From Paenibacillus nuruki (GTDB lineage Bacteria; Bacillota; Bacilli; Paenibacillales; Paenibacillaceae), in contig NZ_MDER01000053.1 in assembly GCF_001721045.1 (NCBI RefSeq), forward strand, positions 1-56,373: a stretch of 56,373 nt of DNA, given 5' to 3'. Below the pieces are notes generated by a model. The model did not search any database. It was not told where the DNA came from and was given only the letters and a program-made list of their open reading frames with translations. The position numbers and the translations under genes are program-made. Shown one piece after another: positions 1 through 8,188 of the stretch. The stretch's first letter is position 1. Each line of letters starts with the position of its first letter.

Positions 1-1058
1 AATATTTTAGAAGTATAATTAAGATTTTCAAGTAAAAATAGACAAGATATAACTAAAAATACTGCCCCACCGTAGGAAGCTATTACCGGAAAAATTGGAG
101 AAGCTATCAATATAAAAAAGGTCATAAATCCAGAGAAGGTAAATAATATACCCATATAAAAATTATCTTTTTTGAAATTACTGCTTTTAAAAATAAATAA
201 TAAAATATTACCAATAAATAAAATAAATAAGATGAATAATAAATATTTTTGATCTATTAATACAGCTTCAAGATTGTGATAATAATCTTGAAGTCGTTGG
301 AAAAGTGGTGCATGATAATTGATAGCTTCCGATCTTTTCTGATTTCCTGGAGCAATAATCATAACAATAAAACCTAGAAAAACACCTATACTTCCTGTAT
401 AAAACCATTTAGGTAGTTTTACGAATTTAAACCATCTCAAATATAAATAAAAAATGACTACGAGCATACAATTAATCGAACCAGTATTCTCATTAGTCAT
501 ACCTGCTAGAAATCCTATTAGTGCAATCCCTATACAATTTAAGTAAGTATCTTTCAATAATAATTTTTGTATAATTAAATAACGATAAGGAAGTAAAAAT
601 AATAAAATAAATACAGTCGTCCATAAGTAATTAACAGAACCTATTAACCAAATAGAAGTTTCTCCAAAGTTCGGTAAACCAAACCAACATAATATTAATA
701 CTACAAATAAAGCTTGAATATCATTAAATCTATCCATTTTTCTCAATCTTACAAAGTAAATAATAAGAACAATTAATGAAGTAAACATAATAGCATTAAA
801 TATATTAAATATAGGTTTACCTAGTAATAAAAAGGTTTGCCCAAAAAAATGTGCTACTAATCTACCACCCCATGTAAAATAATGGATATGTAATGAATTG
901 AATATGTCAAATAAATTTGTTACTTTAATGTTAGTTCCGAAAATGAAACTGTATGCAAAGTCATCAGCAAACAGAGGTTCCATACGATTTATACTATAGA
1001 AATAAATGAACAATAAAGCTAATAAAGTAAAAGAAATATAAATATACTTTTTAGACAT
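1..1058 (-). CDS. Multi-pass membrane protein, DUF6056/DUF3329-like (3' end cut by window edge)
   Basis: An open frame runs from an ATG at 1058 to the window edge without a stop, giving at least 352 residues. The start is supported by an AAAGGTGGG ribosome site 10 bases upstream. The protein has an N-terminal membrane helix (about residues 5-20), then an acidic ADDFAYSF segment and a [13 protein letters not shown] motif, followed by many hydrophobic helices. This arrangement matches my recollection of the DUF6056 family of polytopic proteins found in polysaccharide and teichoic-acid loci. Function is unknown; a glycosyltransferase-C-like fold is only a guess. The region is very AT-rich compared with the core genes to the right, and it is divergent from the Wzy-like gene. 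Confidence 0.72.
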   Translation of the reverse strand, partial: MSKKYIYISFTLLALLFIYFYSINRMEPLFADDFAYSFIFGTNIKVTNLFDIFNSLHIHYFTWGGRLVAHFFGQTFLLLGKPIFNIFNAIMFTSLIVLIIYFVRLRKMDRFNDIQALFVVLILCWFGLPNFGETSIWLIGSVNYLWTTVFILLFLLPYRYLIIQKLLLKDTYLNCIGIALIGFLAGMTNENTGSINCMLVVIFYLYLRWFKFVKLPKWFYTGSIGVFLGFIVMIIAPGNQKRSEAINYHAPLFQRLQDYYHNLEAVLIDQKYLLFILFILFIGNILLFIFKSSNFKKDNFYMGILFTFSGFMTFFILIASPIFPVIASYGGAVFLVISCLFLLENLNYTSKI

Positions 1059-1200
1059 ACGATTTAATTCCCACCTTTATATTTAAATAATATTAAATTT
1101 AGCAAAATCTAATTCCTATATTTTGAGATATCAAGTTAGTTCTTTGAATTAAAAATATGATAGAATGTCTTAGTATCTCTTAGAAAAGGAGTTTAAAACA

Positions 1201-3672
1201 TTGGCTAATCCAGTATACGGCAAACATTTTAAAGCGTCCACCGAGGACGAAAAACGTGGAAGTATGTTTTGGGTCCTTAATATCTGTATGATTTTGTTTT
1301 TATTATGGGCCCCGTTTCAAATTGCATTATTTAATGGTCTAGGCATAAGTTTTGAGAAGCCGCTCTTTTGGGCAATCATGTTGGTATGTATCCTTATGAT
1401 TCTAGGACTTATTCAGTTCAACAAAAAGGTCCAATTGAATGATCAACGTGATATGGTCGCATTATTAATCATTTTGCTTCCTCTCTCGTATATGATCTCT
1501 ATGTTTTCGGCTGCCTCTTGGCATTATGCCGTAAATATGGTGCTAATTCAATGGATGTACGCATTTATTTTTGTAATTGGCATCTATCTGTTACGTGATC
1601 GTGTCTCCAATAAGATTATTCAGATTACATTGATGGGTTCAGCTTATCTTATTGTCTTCTTTGGATATATCAGTTGGTTCGGTCAAGGTTATCTAGGTGG
1701 GCACTTAGTATCCTGGTTCTCTAATGGAGTAACTAATGGCGTCTACACTGATGCCATCATGCAAGATTCCAACGGTTGGCGTTTAACTTCTGTATTCCAA
1801 TATGCGAATACATATGCAGCTTTCTTGATGGCTATTATGTTTGCGGGGCTGTTTAATGCCAGTCGCCTTAGAACATGGTATGACCAGTTGATTCACGGAT
1901 TTATGTTAGTTCCTGTTATTTTAGCTTTAATTCTTACTCTTTCTCGTGGTGGTTTAGTTGTTTTACCATTTGTATTACTTATTTTACTTCTATTACTTCG
2001 TCCTGCTCAACAGATACTATGGTTTATTAATCTAGTGATTGCAGGTATCGCTACGGCAGTCATTTTGAATCCAGTAACAGCTATTGGACTACAAGTGATC
2101 GCTAAGTATGATGGTGCTGTTGCTGCTAAAGGTTGGGCTTATCTCTTAATCGCTTCCTTAATCGCAGGCGTACTGATTATGCTTGTTGGACGCTACATTG
2201 CACCTAAGCTTGAAGTCGGTGTAGAAGGATGGACAGCACGTCGTGGAGCGAGTCTATGGATTCCTATTGGTTCTGCTCTACTCGGTATCCTTATGCTTGT
2301 TTTACTAATTGCGACGAATCTGCGTAATCTATTGCCAGCTAATATTCGTGTGCGTTTTGAGAATATTAACTTCCAGCAAAGTAGTGTACTAGAACGTTTT
2401 ACTTTTTATCGTGATGCTATGAAATTATTACGTGATTATCCATTGTTCGGCGCAGGGGGCGGAGCTTGGGGTGCTTCTTATGAAGCGTACCAGAATAACC
2501 CGTATGTCAGCCGTCAAGCACATAACTTCTTTATTCAGTATTTAGTTGAAGTTGGTGTAATTGGTTTTATCATCTTTATCTTGTTTGTTGGGTTTATTTT
2601 CTACAAATATATTCGTGGTTATTTCAAAACAGATCGTGCCGGTAAAGAATCTCACTTTATTTACTTTATTATCGTTGTATCGATCTTAATGCATAGTTTG
2701 CTTGATTTTAACTTAAGTTATGCTTATATGAGCATTTTAGTCTTTCTAGGTCTAGGTGGTATGGCTTCGGCAATGGATTTAACGCCACTCAAACGATTGA
2801 AAGCTCCTGCTGGTATGATCCGGGGGATCTATGTATCTTTGATCGGTCTCGTTGCAATTATCGTTGCTTTTACTTCACTTCGCTTCTCGGTCGCTTCTGG
2901 AGATGTTATGGATGCTCAGAAAGCTTCTCAAGTAGCAAGTCCAAGCTATGAAGATATCCGTGCTCCACTCGATAAAGCACTTACTATACGTAGTACATTC
3001 CCTGAGGGAGTCGTATTTATGGGTTCCTTATTAACGCAAGTATTCCAACAAACTAAAGATGAACAATATTACAATGAAGATATTGCTCTTCTTAATAAAG
3101 CACAGGAAAAAGAACCATTTAATAAAAATATTGTGAAACAATTAGTTACCGCTTACCAATTGGGTGGAAAATCAGATGTAGCCTTTGATCTACTTGTAAA
3201 CAGTATTCCGAAATACAAATGGGATATTGAGTGGTATGAAGGTGTAATTACTCAAGCTTATGCGCTGGGTAATCAAGCTTATGAGAAAAAAGATACAGCT
3301 GCTCAAGAGAAATATTTCAATGCCGGTCTAAACGCTTATAAAGAAGTACAAGCTGGGGTAGAATACTTGAAAACATTACCTACAGGACAGTTACAAGGTC
3401 GTGCTTTTGCTGTTACACCTAAAATTGCTTTGAATATTGGTAAAATTCAATCAATGCAAGGTAAAACAGCTGATGCAGCATCCACATTCAAATTAGGATT
3501 AGCTGACGATCTGAATGATCAAACCAATCGTGAAGTTGCTCGTTATTATCTAGCTGCTTTGAAAAAGGATAAACAAAATGATCAAGCCATCTATGATAAG
3601 TTAATCAAAATAGATGCAAAAGAAAAAGAACAAATTAATACGATTGCAAATATGGATTATAGCGGTAAATAA
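1201..3672 (+). CDS. O-antigen ligase/polymerase-like membrane protein (Wzy_C) with C-terminal TPR-like region
   Basis: The 823-residue protein starts at TTG 1201, preceded by AAAAGGAG eight bases upstream. Roughly the first 570 residues are polytopic membrane segments. They carry the Wzy_C hallmark: a large loop with FGAGGGAWG near residue 417 and a following H-N-F-F-Q segment near 440, then LVEVGVIGF. Residues about 585-823 are soluble and helical, with TPR-like repeats. Members of the family ligate or polymerise lipid-linked glycans on the outer face of the membrane. In a Gram-positive this fits export or assembly of a cell-wall or exopolysaccharide rather than LPS. Ligase versus polymerase cannot be decided from sequence. 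The gene ends facing galU, sharing a bidirectional terminator. Confidence 0.85.
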   Translation: MANPVYGKHFKASTEDEKRGSMFWVLNICMILFLLWAPFQIALFNGLGISFEKPLFWAIMLVCILMILGLIQFNKKVQLNDQRDMVALLIILLPLSYMISMFSAASWHYAVNMVLIQWMYAFIFVIGIYLLRDRVSNKIIQITLMGSAYLIVFFGYISWFGQGYLGGHLVSWFSNGVTNGVYTDAIMQDSNGWRLTSVFQYANTYAAFLMAIMFAGLFNASRLRTWYDQLIHGFMLVPVILALILTLSRGGLVVLPFVLLILLLLLRPAQQILWFINLVIAGIATAVILNPVTAIGLQVIAKYDGAVAAKGWAYLLIASLIAGVLIMLVGRYIAPKLEVGVEGWTARRGASLWIPIGSALLGILMLVLLIATNLRNLLPANIRVRFENINFQQSSVLERFTFYRDAMKLLRDYPLFGAGGGAWGASYEAYQNNPYVSRQAHNFFIQYLVEVGVIGFIIFILFVGFIFYKYIRGYFKTDRAGKESHFIYFIIVVSILMHSLLDFNLSYAYMSILVFLGLGGMASAMDLTPLKRLKAPAGMIRGIYVSLIGLVAIIVAFTSLRFSVASGDVMDAQKASQVASPSYEDIRAPLDKALTIRSTFPEGVVFMGSLLTQVFQQTKDEQYYNEDIALLNKAQEKEPFNKNIVKQLVTAYQLGGKSDVAFDLLVNSIPKYKWDIEWYEGVITQAYALGNQAYEKKDTAAQEKYFNAGLNAYKEVQAGVEYLKTLPTGQLQGRAFAVTPKIALNIGKIQSMQGKTADAASTFKLGLADDLNDQTNREVARYYLAALKKDKQNDQAIYDKLIKIDAKEKEQINTIANMDYSGK

Positions 3673-3691
3673 TAGTAGTGTTGATTTGAAC

Positions 3692-3728
3692 AAAAAAGAC
3701 TTTCTCTTAATTAGAGAAAGTCTTTTTT
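3692..3728. terminator. Bidirectional terminator between wzy-like gene and second galU
   Basis: A perfect 16-bp stem (3692-3707 with 3713-3728) and 5-base loop, A-tract on one side and T-tract on the other, works on both strands. The galU stop codon lies at the loop, so the last residues of that protein (KKTFSN) are encoded by the hairpin. Confidence 0.9.
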
Positions 3729-4600
3729 TGTTCTTCTTGCAGTAATACTTCACGTAAATAATTTAATGTTTCCTCACGTAATTCAGGGTGCTTCAAAGCA
3801 TAATGAATCGTTGTTTGTACAAAACCGCTTTTCTCACCAACATCATGACGTAATCCTTCAAATTGATAAGCTAGAATTCTTTCTTTTAATGCCAATTGAG
3901 AAATGGCATCTGTCAGCTGAATTTCTCCACCTACGCCAACTTGTTGTTCGCCTAAAATATTAAAAATCTCTGGCGTTAAAATATATCTTCCCATGATCGC
4001 AAGATTAGAAGGAGCATCTTCTCTGGCTGGCTTTTCAACCAACCCTTTAGCTTGATACAAGCGATCTGACAAAGGTGAAGAATCGACAATGCCATAACGA
4101 GATACATGTTCCCATGGTACTTCTTTTACACCTACAACAGATGATTCGTACTCTTCATAGACATCCATCATCTGCTTCAAGCAAGGTGTATTAGACTCCA
4201 CAATATCGTCTCCAAGTAAAACAGCAAAAGGTTCATTGCCGATAAATTTACGAGCACACCAGATCGCATGCCCTAAGCCTTTGGGTTCTTTTTGACGAAT
4301 ATAATGAATATCTGCCATTTCAGAAGGCTTACGTACAGCCTCAAGTAATGCCCACTTCTCTTTTTCTGCTAGATTATGTTCTAATTCAAATGAAGAATCG
4401 AAATGATCTTCGATGGCACGCTTGCCTTTACCAGTAACGATAATAATATCTTCGATACCCGAAGCTACAGCTTCTTCGATAATATATTGAATGGTTGGTT
4501 TATCTACAATCGGTAACATTTCTTTGGGCATCGCTTTGGTTGCAGGTAAGAAACGTGTTCCGAGTCCTGCTGCTGGAATAATCGCTTTACGGATTTTCAA
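3707..4600 (-). CDS. galU: UTP-glucose-1-phosphate uridylyltransferase, copy 2
   Basis: The 297-residue enzyme makes UDP-glucose from UTP and glucose-1-phosphate in the cytoplasm. Visible family features are the N-terminal nucleotide-binding signature [19 protein letters not shown], the GDDIVE metal/nucleotide motif near residue 130, and VEKP near 190. The ATG start follows AGAGGAGA. It is a tandem paralogue of the gene just upstream: the first 67 residues are identical, and by eye about 85 percent of the whole, with a two-residue-shorter linker near residue 178 and a divergent C-terminus. The 110-bp gap to the first copy contains a terminator, so this copy probably has its own promoter. UDP-glucose would serve the polysaccharide genes to the left and trehalose synthesis to the right. 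Confidence 0.95.
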   Translation of the reverse strand: MKIRKAIIPAAGLGTRFLPATKAMPKEMLPIVDKPTIQYIIEEAVASGIEDIIIVTGKGKRAIEDHFDSSFELEHNLAEKEKWALLEAVRKPSEMADIHYIRQKEPKGLGHAIWCARKFIGNEPFAVLLGDDIVESNTPCLKQMMDVYEEYESSVVGVKEVPWEHVSRYGIVDSSPLSDRLYQAKGLVEKPAREDAPSNLAIMGRYILTPEIFNILGEQQVGVGGEIQLTDAISQLALKERILAYQFEGLRHDVGEKSGFVQTTIHYALKHPELREETLNYLREVLLQEEQKKTFSN

Positions 4601-4668
4601 TGTAATTCTCCTCTATATCTATGATTAGATATAATATACTTCATTCCCCTTATATAAACCAATATACA

Positions 4669-4709
4669 AAACAAAAGACTTTCTCTTTAGTAGAGAAAGT
4701 CTTTTGTTT
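4669..4709 (-). terminator. Terminator after first galU copy
   Basis: Perfect 18-bp stem (4669-4686 with 4692-4709), 5-base loop. Its core, GACTTTCTCT/AGAGAAAGTC, is identical to the terminator after the other galU copy, so the duplicated unit included the terminator. Confidence 0.88.
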
Positions 4710-4710
4710 A

Positions 4711-5595
4711 TTATTTATTTTCTTCTTTTGCCATAATTTCATGCAAATATTCTAATGTAGATTCACGTAGTTCAGGATGCTGTAATGCATAATGGATCGT
4801 TGTTTGAACAAATCCACTTTTCTCACCAACATCATGGCGTAATCCTTCGAATTGATAAGCAAAGATATCTTGCTGTTCACCCAATTTGGAAATCGCATCC
4901 GTTAACTGGATTTCTCCACCTGCACCTGCATCTTGATTACCTAAAATATCAAAGATTTCTGGAGTCAAAATGTAACGACCCATAATTGCCAGGTTAGAAG
5001 GTGCTTCTTCACGTGGTGGTTTCTCTACCAAACCGTTTGTTTTGTACAAACGATCTGATTCGGTTGTCGGTTCAGCATCAACAAGTCCATAACGAGATAC
5101 ATGTTCCCATGGTACTTCTTTTACACCGACTACAGAAGACTCATGCTTCTCGTAGACATCCATCATCTGCTTCAGGCAAGGAACATCGGATTCTACAATA
5201 TCATCGCCTAGAAGCACTGCAAACGGCTCATCCCCGATAAATTTACGAGCACACCAGATGGCATGTCCCAAACCTTTCGGTTCTTTTTGACGAATATAGT
5301 GAATATCTGCCATCTCTGAAGACTCACGTACGGCATCAAGTAATTTCCACTTTTCTTTTTCTTCTAAATTCTGTTCCAATTCAAACGAATAATCGAAATG
5401 ATCTTCGATAGCACGTTTGCCTTTACCAGTAACGATAATAATGTCTTCGATACCCGAAGCTACCGCTTCTTCAATAATGTATTGGATCGTTGGTTTATCT
5501 ACGATCGGTAACATTTCTTTAGGCATTGCTTTGGTTGCAGGTAAGAAACGTGTTCCTAGTCCTGCCGCTGGGATAATCGCTTTACGAATTTTCAT
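4711..5595 (-). CDS. galU: UTP-glucose-1-phosphate uridylyltransferase, copy 1
   Basis: The 294-residue protein has the same nucleotidyltransferase signatures as its neighbour ([21 protein letters not shown]) and the family's usual length. The start ATG has an AAAAAGGAG site. Only 47 bases separate it from the trehalose synthase/phosphatase stop, which suggests co-transcription otsAB-galU. UDP-glucose is the donor substrate of the OtsA domain, so the pair is functionally coherent. Upstream spacer sequences of the two galU copies (AGTATAaTATATaATC...ATAGAT) are also related, so the duplication covered promoter, gene and terminator. Confidence 0.95.
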   Translation of the reverse strand: MKIRKAIIPAAGLGTRFLPATKAMPKEMLPIVDKPTIQYIIEEAVASGIEDIIIVTGKGKRAIEDHFDYSFELEQNLEEKEKWKLLDAVRESSEMADIHYIRQKEPKGLGHAIWCARKFIGDEPFAVLLGDDIVESDVPCLKQMMDVYEKHESSVVGVKEVPWEHVSRYGLVDAEPTTESDRLYKTNGLVEKPPREEAPSNLAIMGRYILTPEIFDILGNQDAGAGGEIQLTDAISKLGEQQDIFAYQFEGLRHDVGEKSGFVQTTIHYALQHPELRESTLEYLHEIMAKEENK

Positions 5596-5642
5596 GATTC
5601 AAACTCCTTTTTCTATGCTGTTTTGCATCTATAGATTATATA

Positions 5643-7850
5643 TTATACTTCTTGTTTATTTTGTGTCACTAATCGTTTAAGCAATAAGCGCATATCTTTG
5701 ACCGATTTCAAACGATAATTGGCATGCGTGTTGCCTGTTCCGATTTTAACCGAATATGAATCTTTAGGAAGCGCTGAGAACAAATCTTCATCGGTTGTAT
5801 CATCGCCTACACCTAAAATAAAGTCATATTCCTGATCACGTAGCAATAAATGTGCTCCATGACCTTTGTTAATACGGTTATCTTTCACTTCTAGCACTTT
5901 ATTACCTTCGAGTACACCGATAGTCATCGAATTCGTAATCGACAATAATGCTTCTTTCAGCTCATCGCGTTTGAGTCCGATCATATCAGGTTCGCACTGT
6001 CTGTAATGCCATGCTAACGAGTATTCTTTTTCTTCAATCAACGAACCTGGCGTACGATCTGTATATTTCTCTAAAATATGACGAATCGTATCTTTCCAAT
6101 CGTTGTCTACGTTAACGGTCATCATCCAATCTTCGTCTGCTCCTGGCTTACGGAACCATAATCCATGAGAAGCAATAATATGAAGATCCAAATCTCCTAA
6201 CCATTTTTCCATTACAAAACGATCTCGTCCTGTAATAATAACTACGGTATTACGAGGATCTGCACACAGACCAGCAAGCAACTGCTTCAATTCTTCGTCT
6301 GGCTTCGCTTGTTCTGGAGTCGGCTTAAATCCTACCAGTGTACCATCGTAATCTAAGAATAGTAGGCGTTTTTTAGAATCACTATATACTTTTTCCATAT
6401 CTGAATATCCAGATTTAAGATTCAGAAGTGGACGAGTCGGTGTCTGTTCTTCTGTTGTATTTTTAAGGGCTTCTAGGAATTCATCTGCCCAGAATTTCAC
6501 ATTATAGCGGGAAAGGCGAACATGTAACATTTTGTTGCGTTCGATTTTCTCATGATCTGGCATATCTAATGCTGTTTTGATACCGGCAGCGATCTCACCA
6601 TAATCATTCGGATTTACAATAACACCTTCACCTAGTTCACTAGCCGCTCCTGCTGTTTCACTAAGAACAATCATACCTTTGTAGTCTGTGCGAGAAGCAA
6701 TATACTCTTTCGCTACTAGATTCATTCCATCCCGTAGAGGAGTCACTAATAACACATCACTATTACGGTAGAAAGCAATCAGATCATCTTGCGTAAATGT
6801 ACGGAAAAAGAACCATACAGGCATCCAGCTGAGTGTACCGTATTTACCATTAACCTCACTAACCAACTCTTCGATTTCACGTTTAAGTGAATCGTAAGCT
6901 TCTACACCGACGCGAGAAGGGGCTACGATAAGGTTTAAGCGTACTTTTTCATGATATTCCGGGTATTGCGCCAAAAATTGTTTGAACGCTTTAATACGAT
7001 CTGGAATCCCTTTAGTGTAATCTAAGCGATCGACCGAGATAATATTTTGTACACTCTTCGTACTTTCGATAAATTCTTGCGCTTCCGAAGACAAGTTTTG
7101 GGATTGAGTCGGTGCTGCAAAATAATCATAGTCAATTCCCATTGGGAAGGCATCGACTTGAGTGGTATGTGTTTCTCCATTGATTTTATATAAATTATGT
7201 TCTTTGCCTAAAAGTCTACGTACACTACTTAAAAAGTGACGTACATAATCATAAGTATGGAATCCGATCAGATTTGCACCAAGTAATCCTTGTAAAATCT
7301 CTTCACGCCAAATGAGCAAGCGATAGATTTCGAAAGAAGGGAATGGAATATGCAGAAAAAACCCAATTTGAGTATCGGGATATTTTTCTCTGATCATCTG
7401 TGGAAGTAACATCAATTGATAATCATGTATCCAGATTGTATCATTTGGTCCAATCTCAGGTTCTAACGCATCAAAAAACTTCTGATTGACGTTTTTATAA
7501 GCATCCCATGTATCTGTTGTGTATTCCGCTTTGTCGTTGAAATAGTGGAATAACGGCCAGATCGTTTCGTTACAGAATCCATGATAATATTGCTCTATTT
7601 CTTGTTCAGACAAAAAGATAGGCAAACAGTTATAGGATTCTTGCAATTCATTACTGATCGTTTGTGTTTCTTCTTCGTTAAGATCGTCTTTAGCTACACC
7701 AGGCCATCCAGCCCATAGACTATCCGATTGTTCGTGGTAGCTTTTAAGACCTGTAGCTAGTCCACCTATACTCTTACTATATTCAATCTCTGTTTCACTT
7801 TTTTTTACAGTTACAGGTAAACGGTTGGATACAAAAATAATTTTACTCAT
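5643..7850 (-). CDS. Bifunctional trehalose-6-phosphate synthase/phosphatase fusion
   Basis: The predicted 735-residue protein joins a GT20 OtsA domain (about 1-460) to a HAD-type OtsB domain (about 490-730). The synthase half shows SNRLPV, a GLATGLK donor loop, WAGWPG, WIHDYQLMLLP, GFHTYDYVRHF, VDRLDYTKGIPDR and RDGMNLV. The phosphatase half shows the nucleophile motif FLDYDGTL near residue 500, TGRD, and GDDTTDED near 685. It would convert UDP-glucose plus glucose-6-phosphate to trehalose. I place the start at ATG 7850 (MSKIIFVSN), which follows AGGAGAGGGG. A longer TTG frame from 7871 would put the ribosome site inside the gene. Single-chain fusions are less common in Firmicutes than separate enzymes or the TreP route. 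Confidence 0.93.
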   Translation of the reverse strand: MSKIIFVSNRLPVTVKKSETEIEYSKSIGGLATGLKSYHEQSDSLWAGWPGVAKDDLNEEETQTISNELQESYNCLPIFLSEQEIEQYYHGFCNETIWPLFHYFNDKAEYTTDTWDAYKNVNQKFFDALEPEIGPNDTIWIHDYQLMLLPQMIREKYPDTQIGFFLHIPFPSFEIYRLLIWREEILQGLLGANLIGFHTYDYVRHFLSSVRRLLGKEHNLYKINGETHTTQVDAFPMGIDYDYFAAPTQSQNLSSEAQEFIESTKSVQNIISVDRLDYTKGIPDRIKAFKQFLAQYPEYHEKVRLNLIVAPSRVGVEAYDSLKREIEELVSEVNGKYGTLSWMPVWFFFRTFTQDDLIAFYRNSDVLLVTPLRDGMNLVAKEYIASRTDYKGMIVLSETAGAASELGEGVIVNPNDYGEIAAGIKTALDMPDHEKIERNKMLHVRLSRYNVKFWADEFLEALKNTTEEQTPTRPLLNLKSGYSDMEKVYSDSKKRLLFLDYDGTLVGFKPTPEQAKPDEELKQLLAGLCADPRNTVVIITGRDRFVMEKWLGDLDLHIIASHGLWFRKPGADEDWMMTVNVDNDWKDTIRHILEKYTDRTPGSLIEEKEYSLAWHYRQCEPDMIGLKRDELKEALLSITNSMTIGVLEGNKVLEVKDNRINKGHGAHLLLRDQEYDFILGVGDDTTDEDLFSALPKDSYSVKIGTGNTHANYRLKSVKDMRLLLKRLVTQNKQEV

Positions 7851-8138
7851 TGAATCCCCTCTCCTAAACAATAATTGAATAGTTATGTGATTGGTTTACT
7901 CTTTACTATGTGTAAATCGCCTGAATAACAAGACAATTTCTTTCATTTGACTTCACCGGCAGTAAAGTCATTGCTTATGCAAATTACCCTTAATTGATAT
8001 GTACGACTCAACATTCTTAGCGACCCAACACCATGAGAGCCTTTTCATCCGCTCTCTATCTGGAAAAATAATCCCTAAAAAAAGGATGCTCTACGTCCTA
8101 GATTTGTCTCTAAATAGACACTTTATCGAATATAAAAA
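7851..8138. other. Intergenic region upstream of otsAB
   Basis: This gap of about 290 bases between two minus-strand genes holds no convincing ORF; the 65-codon plus-strand frame at 7999-8196 runs through the neighbouring terminator. It must contain the otsAB promoter, but I see no clear -35/-10 pair and no recognisable sigma-B site. Confidence 0.5.
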
Positions 8139-8163
8139 AAGAGAATGCACGAGGCATTCTCTT
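8139..8163 (-). terminator. Terminator of U32 peptidase gene
   Basis: AAGAGAATGC pairs with GCATTCTCTT around a 5-base loop; on the minus strand it is followed by seven T. It lies 26 bases after the U32 stop codon. Confidence 0.88.
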
Positions 8164-8188
8164 AAGATTGAATCTGTATTTTTTATAA

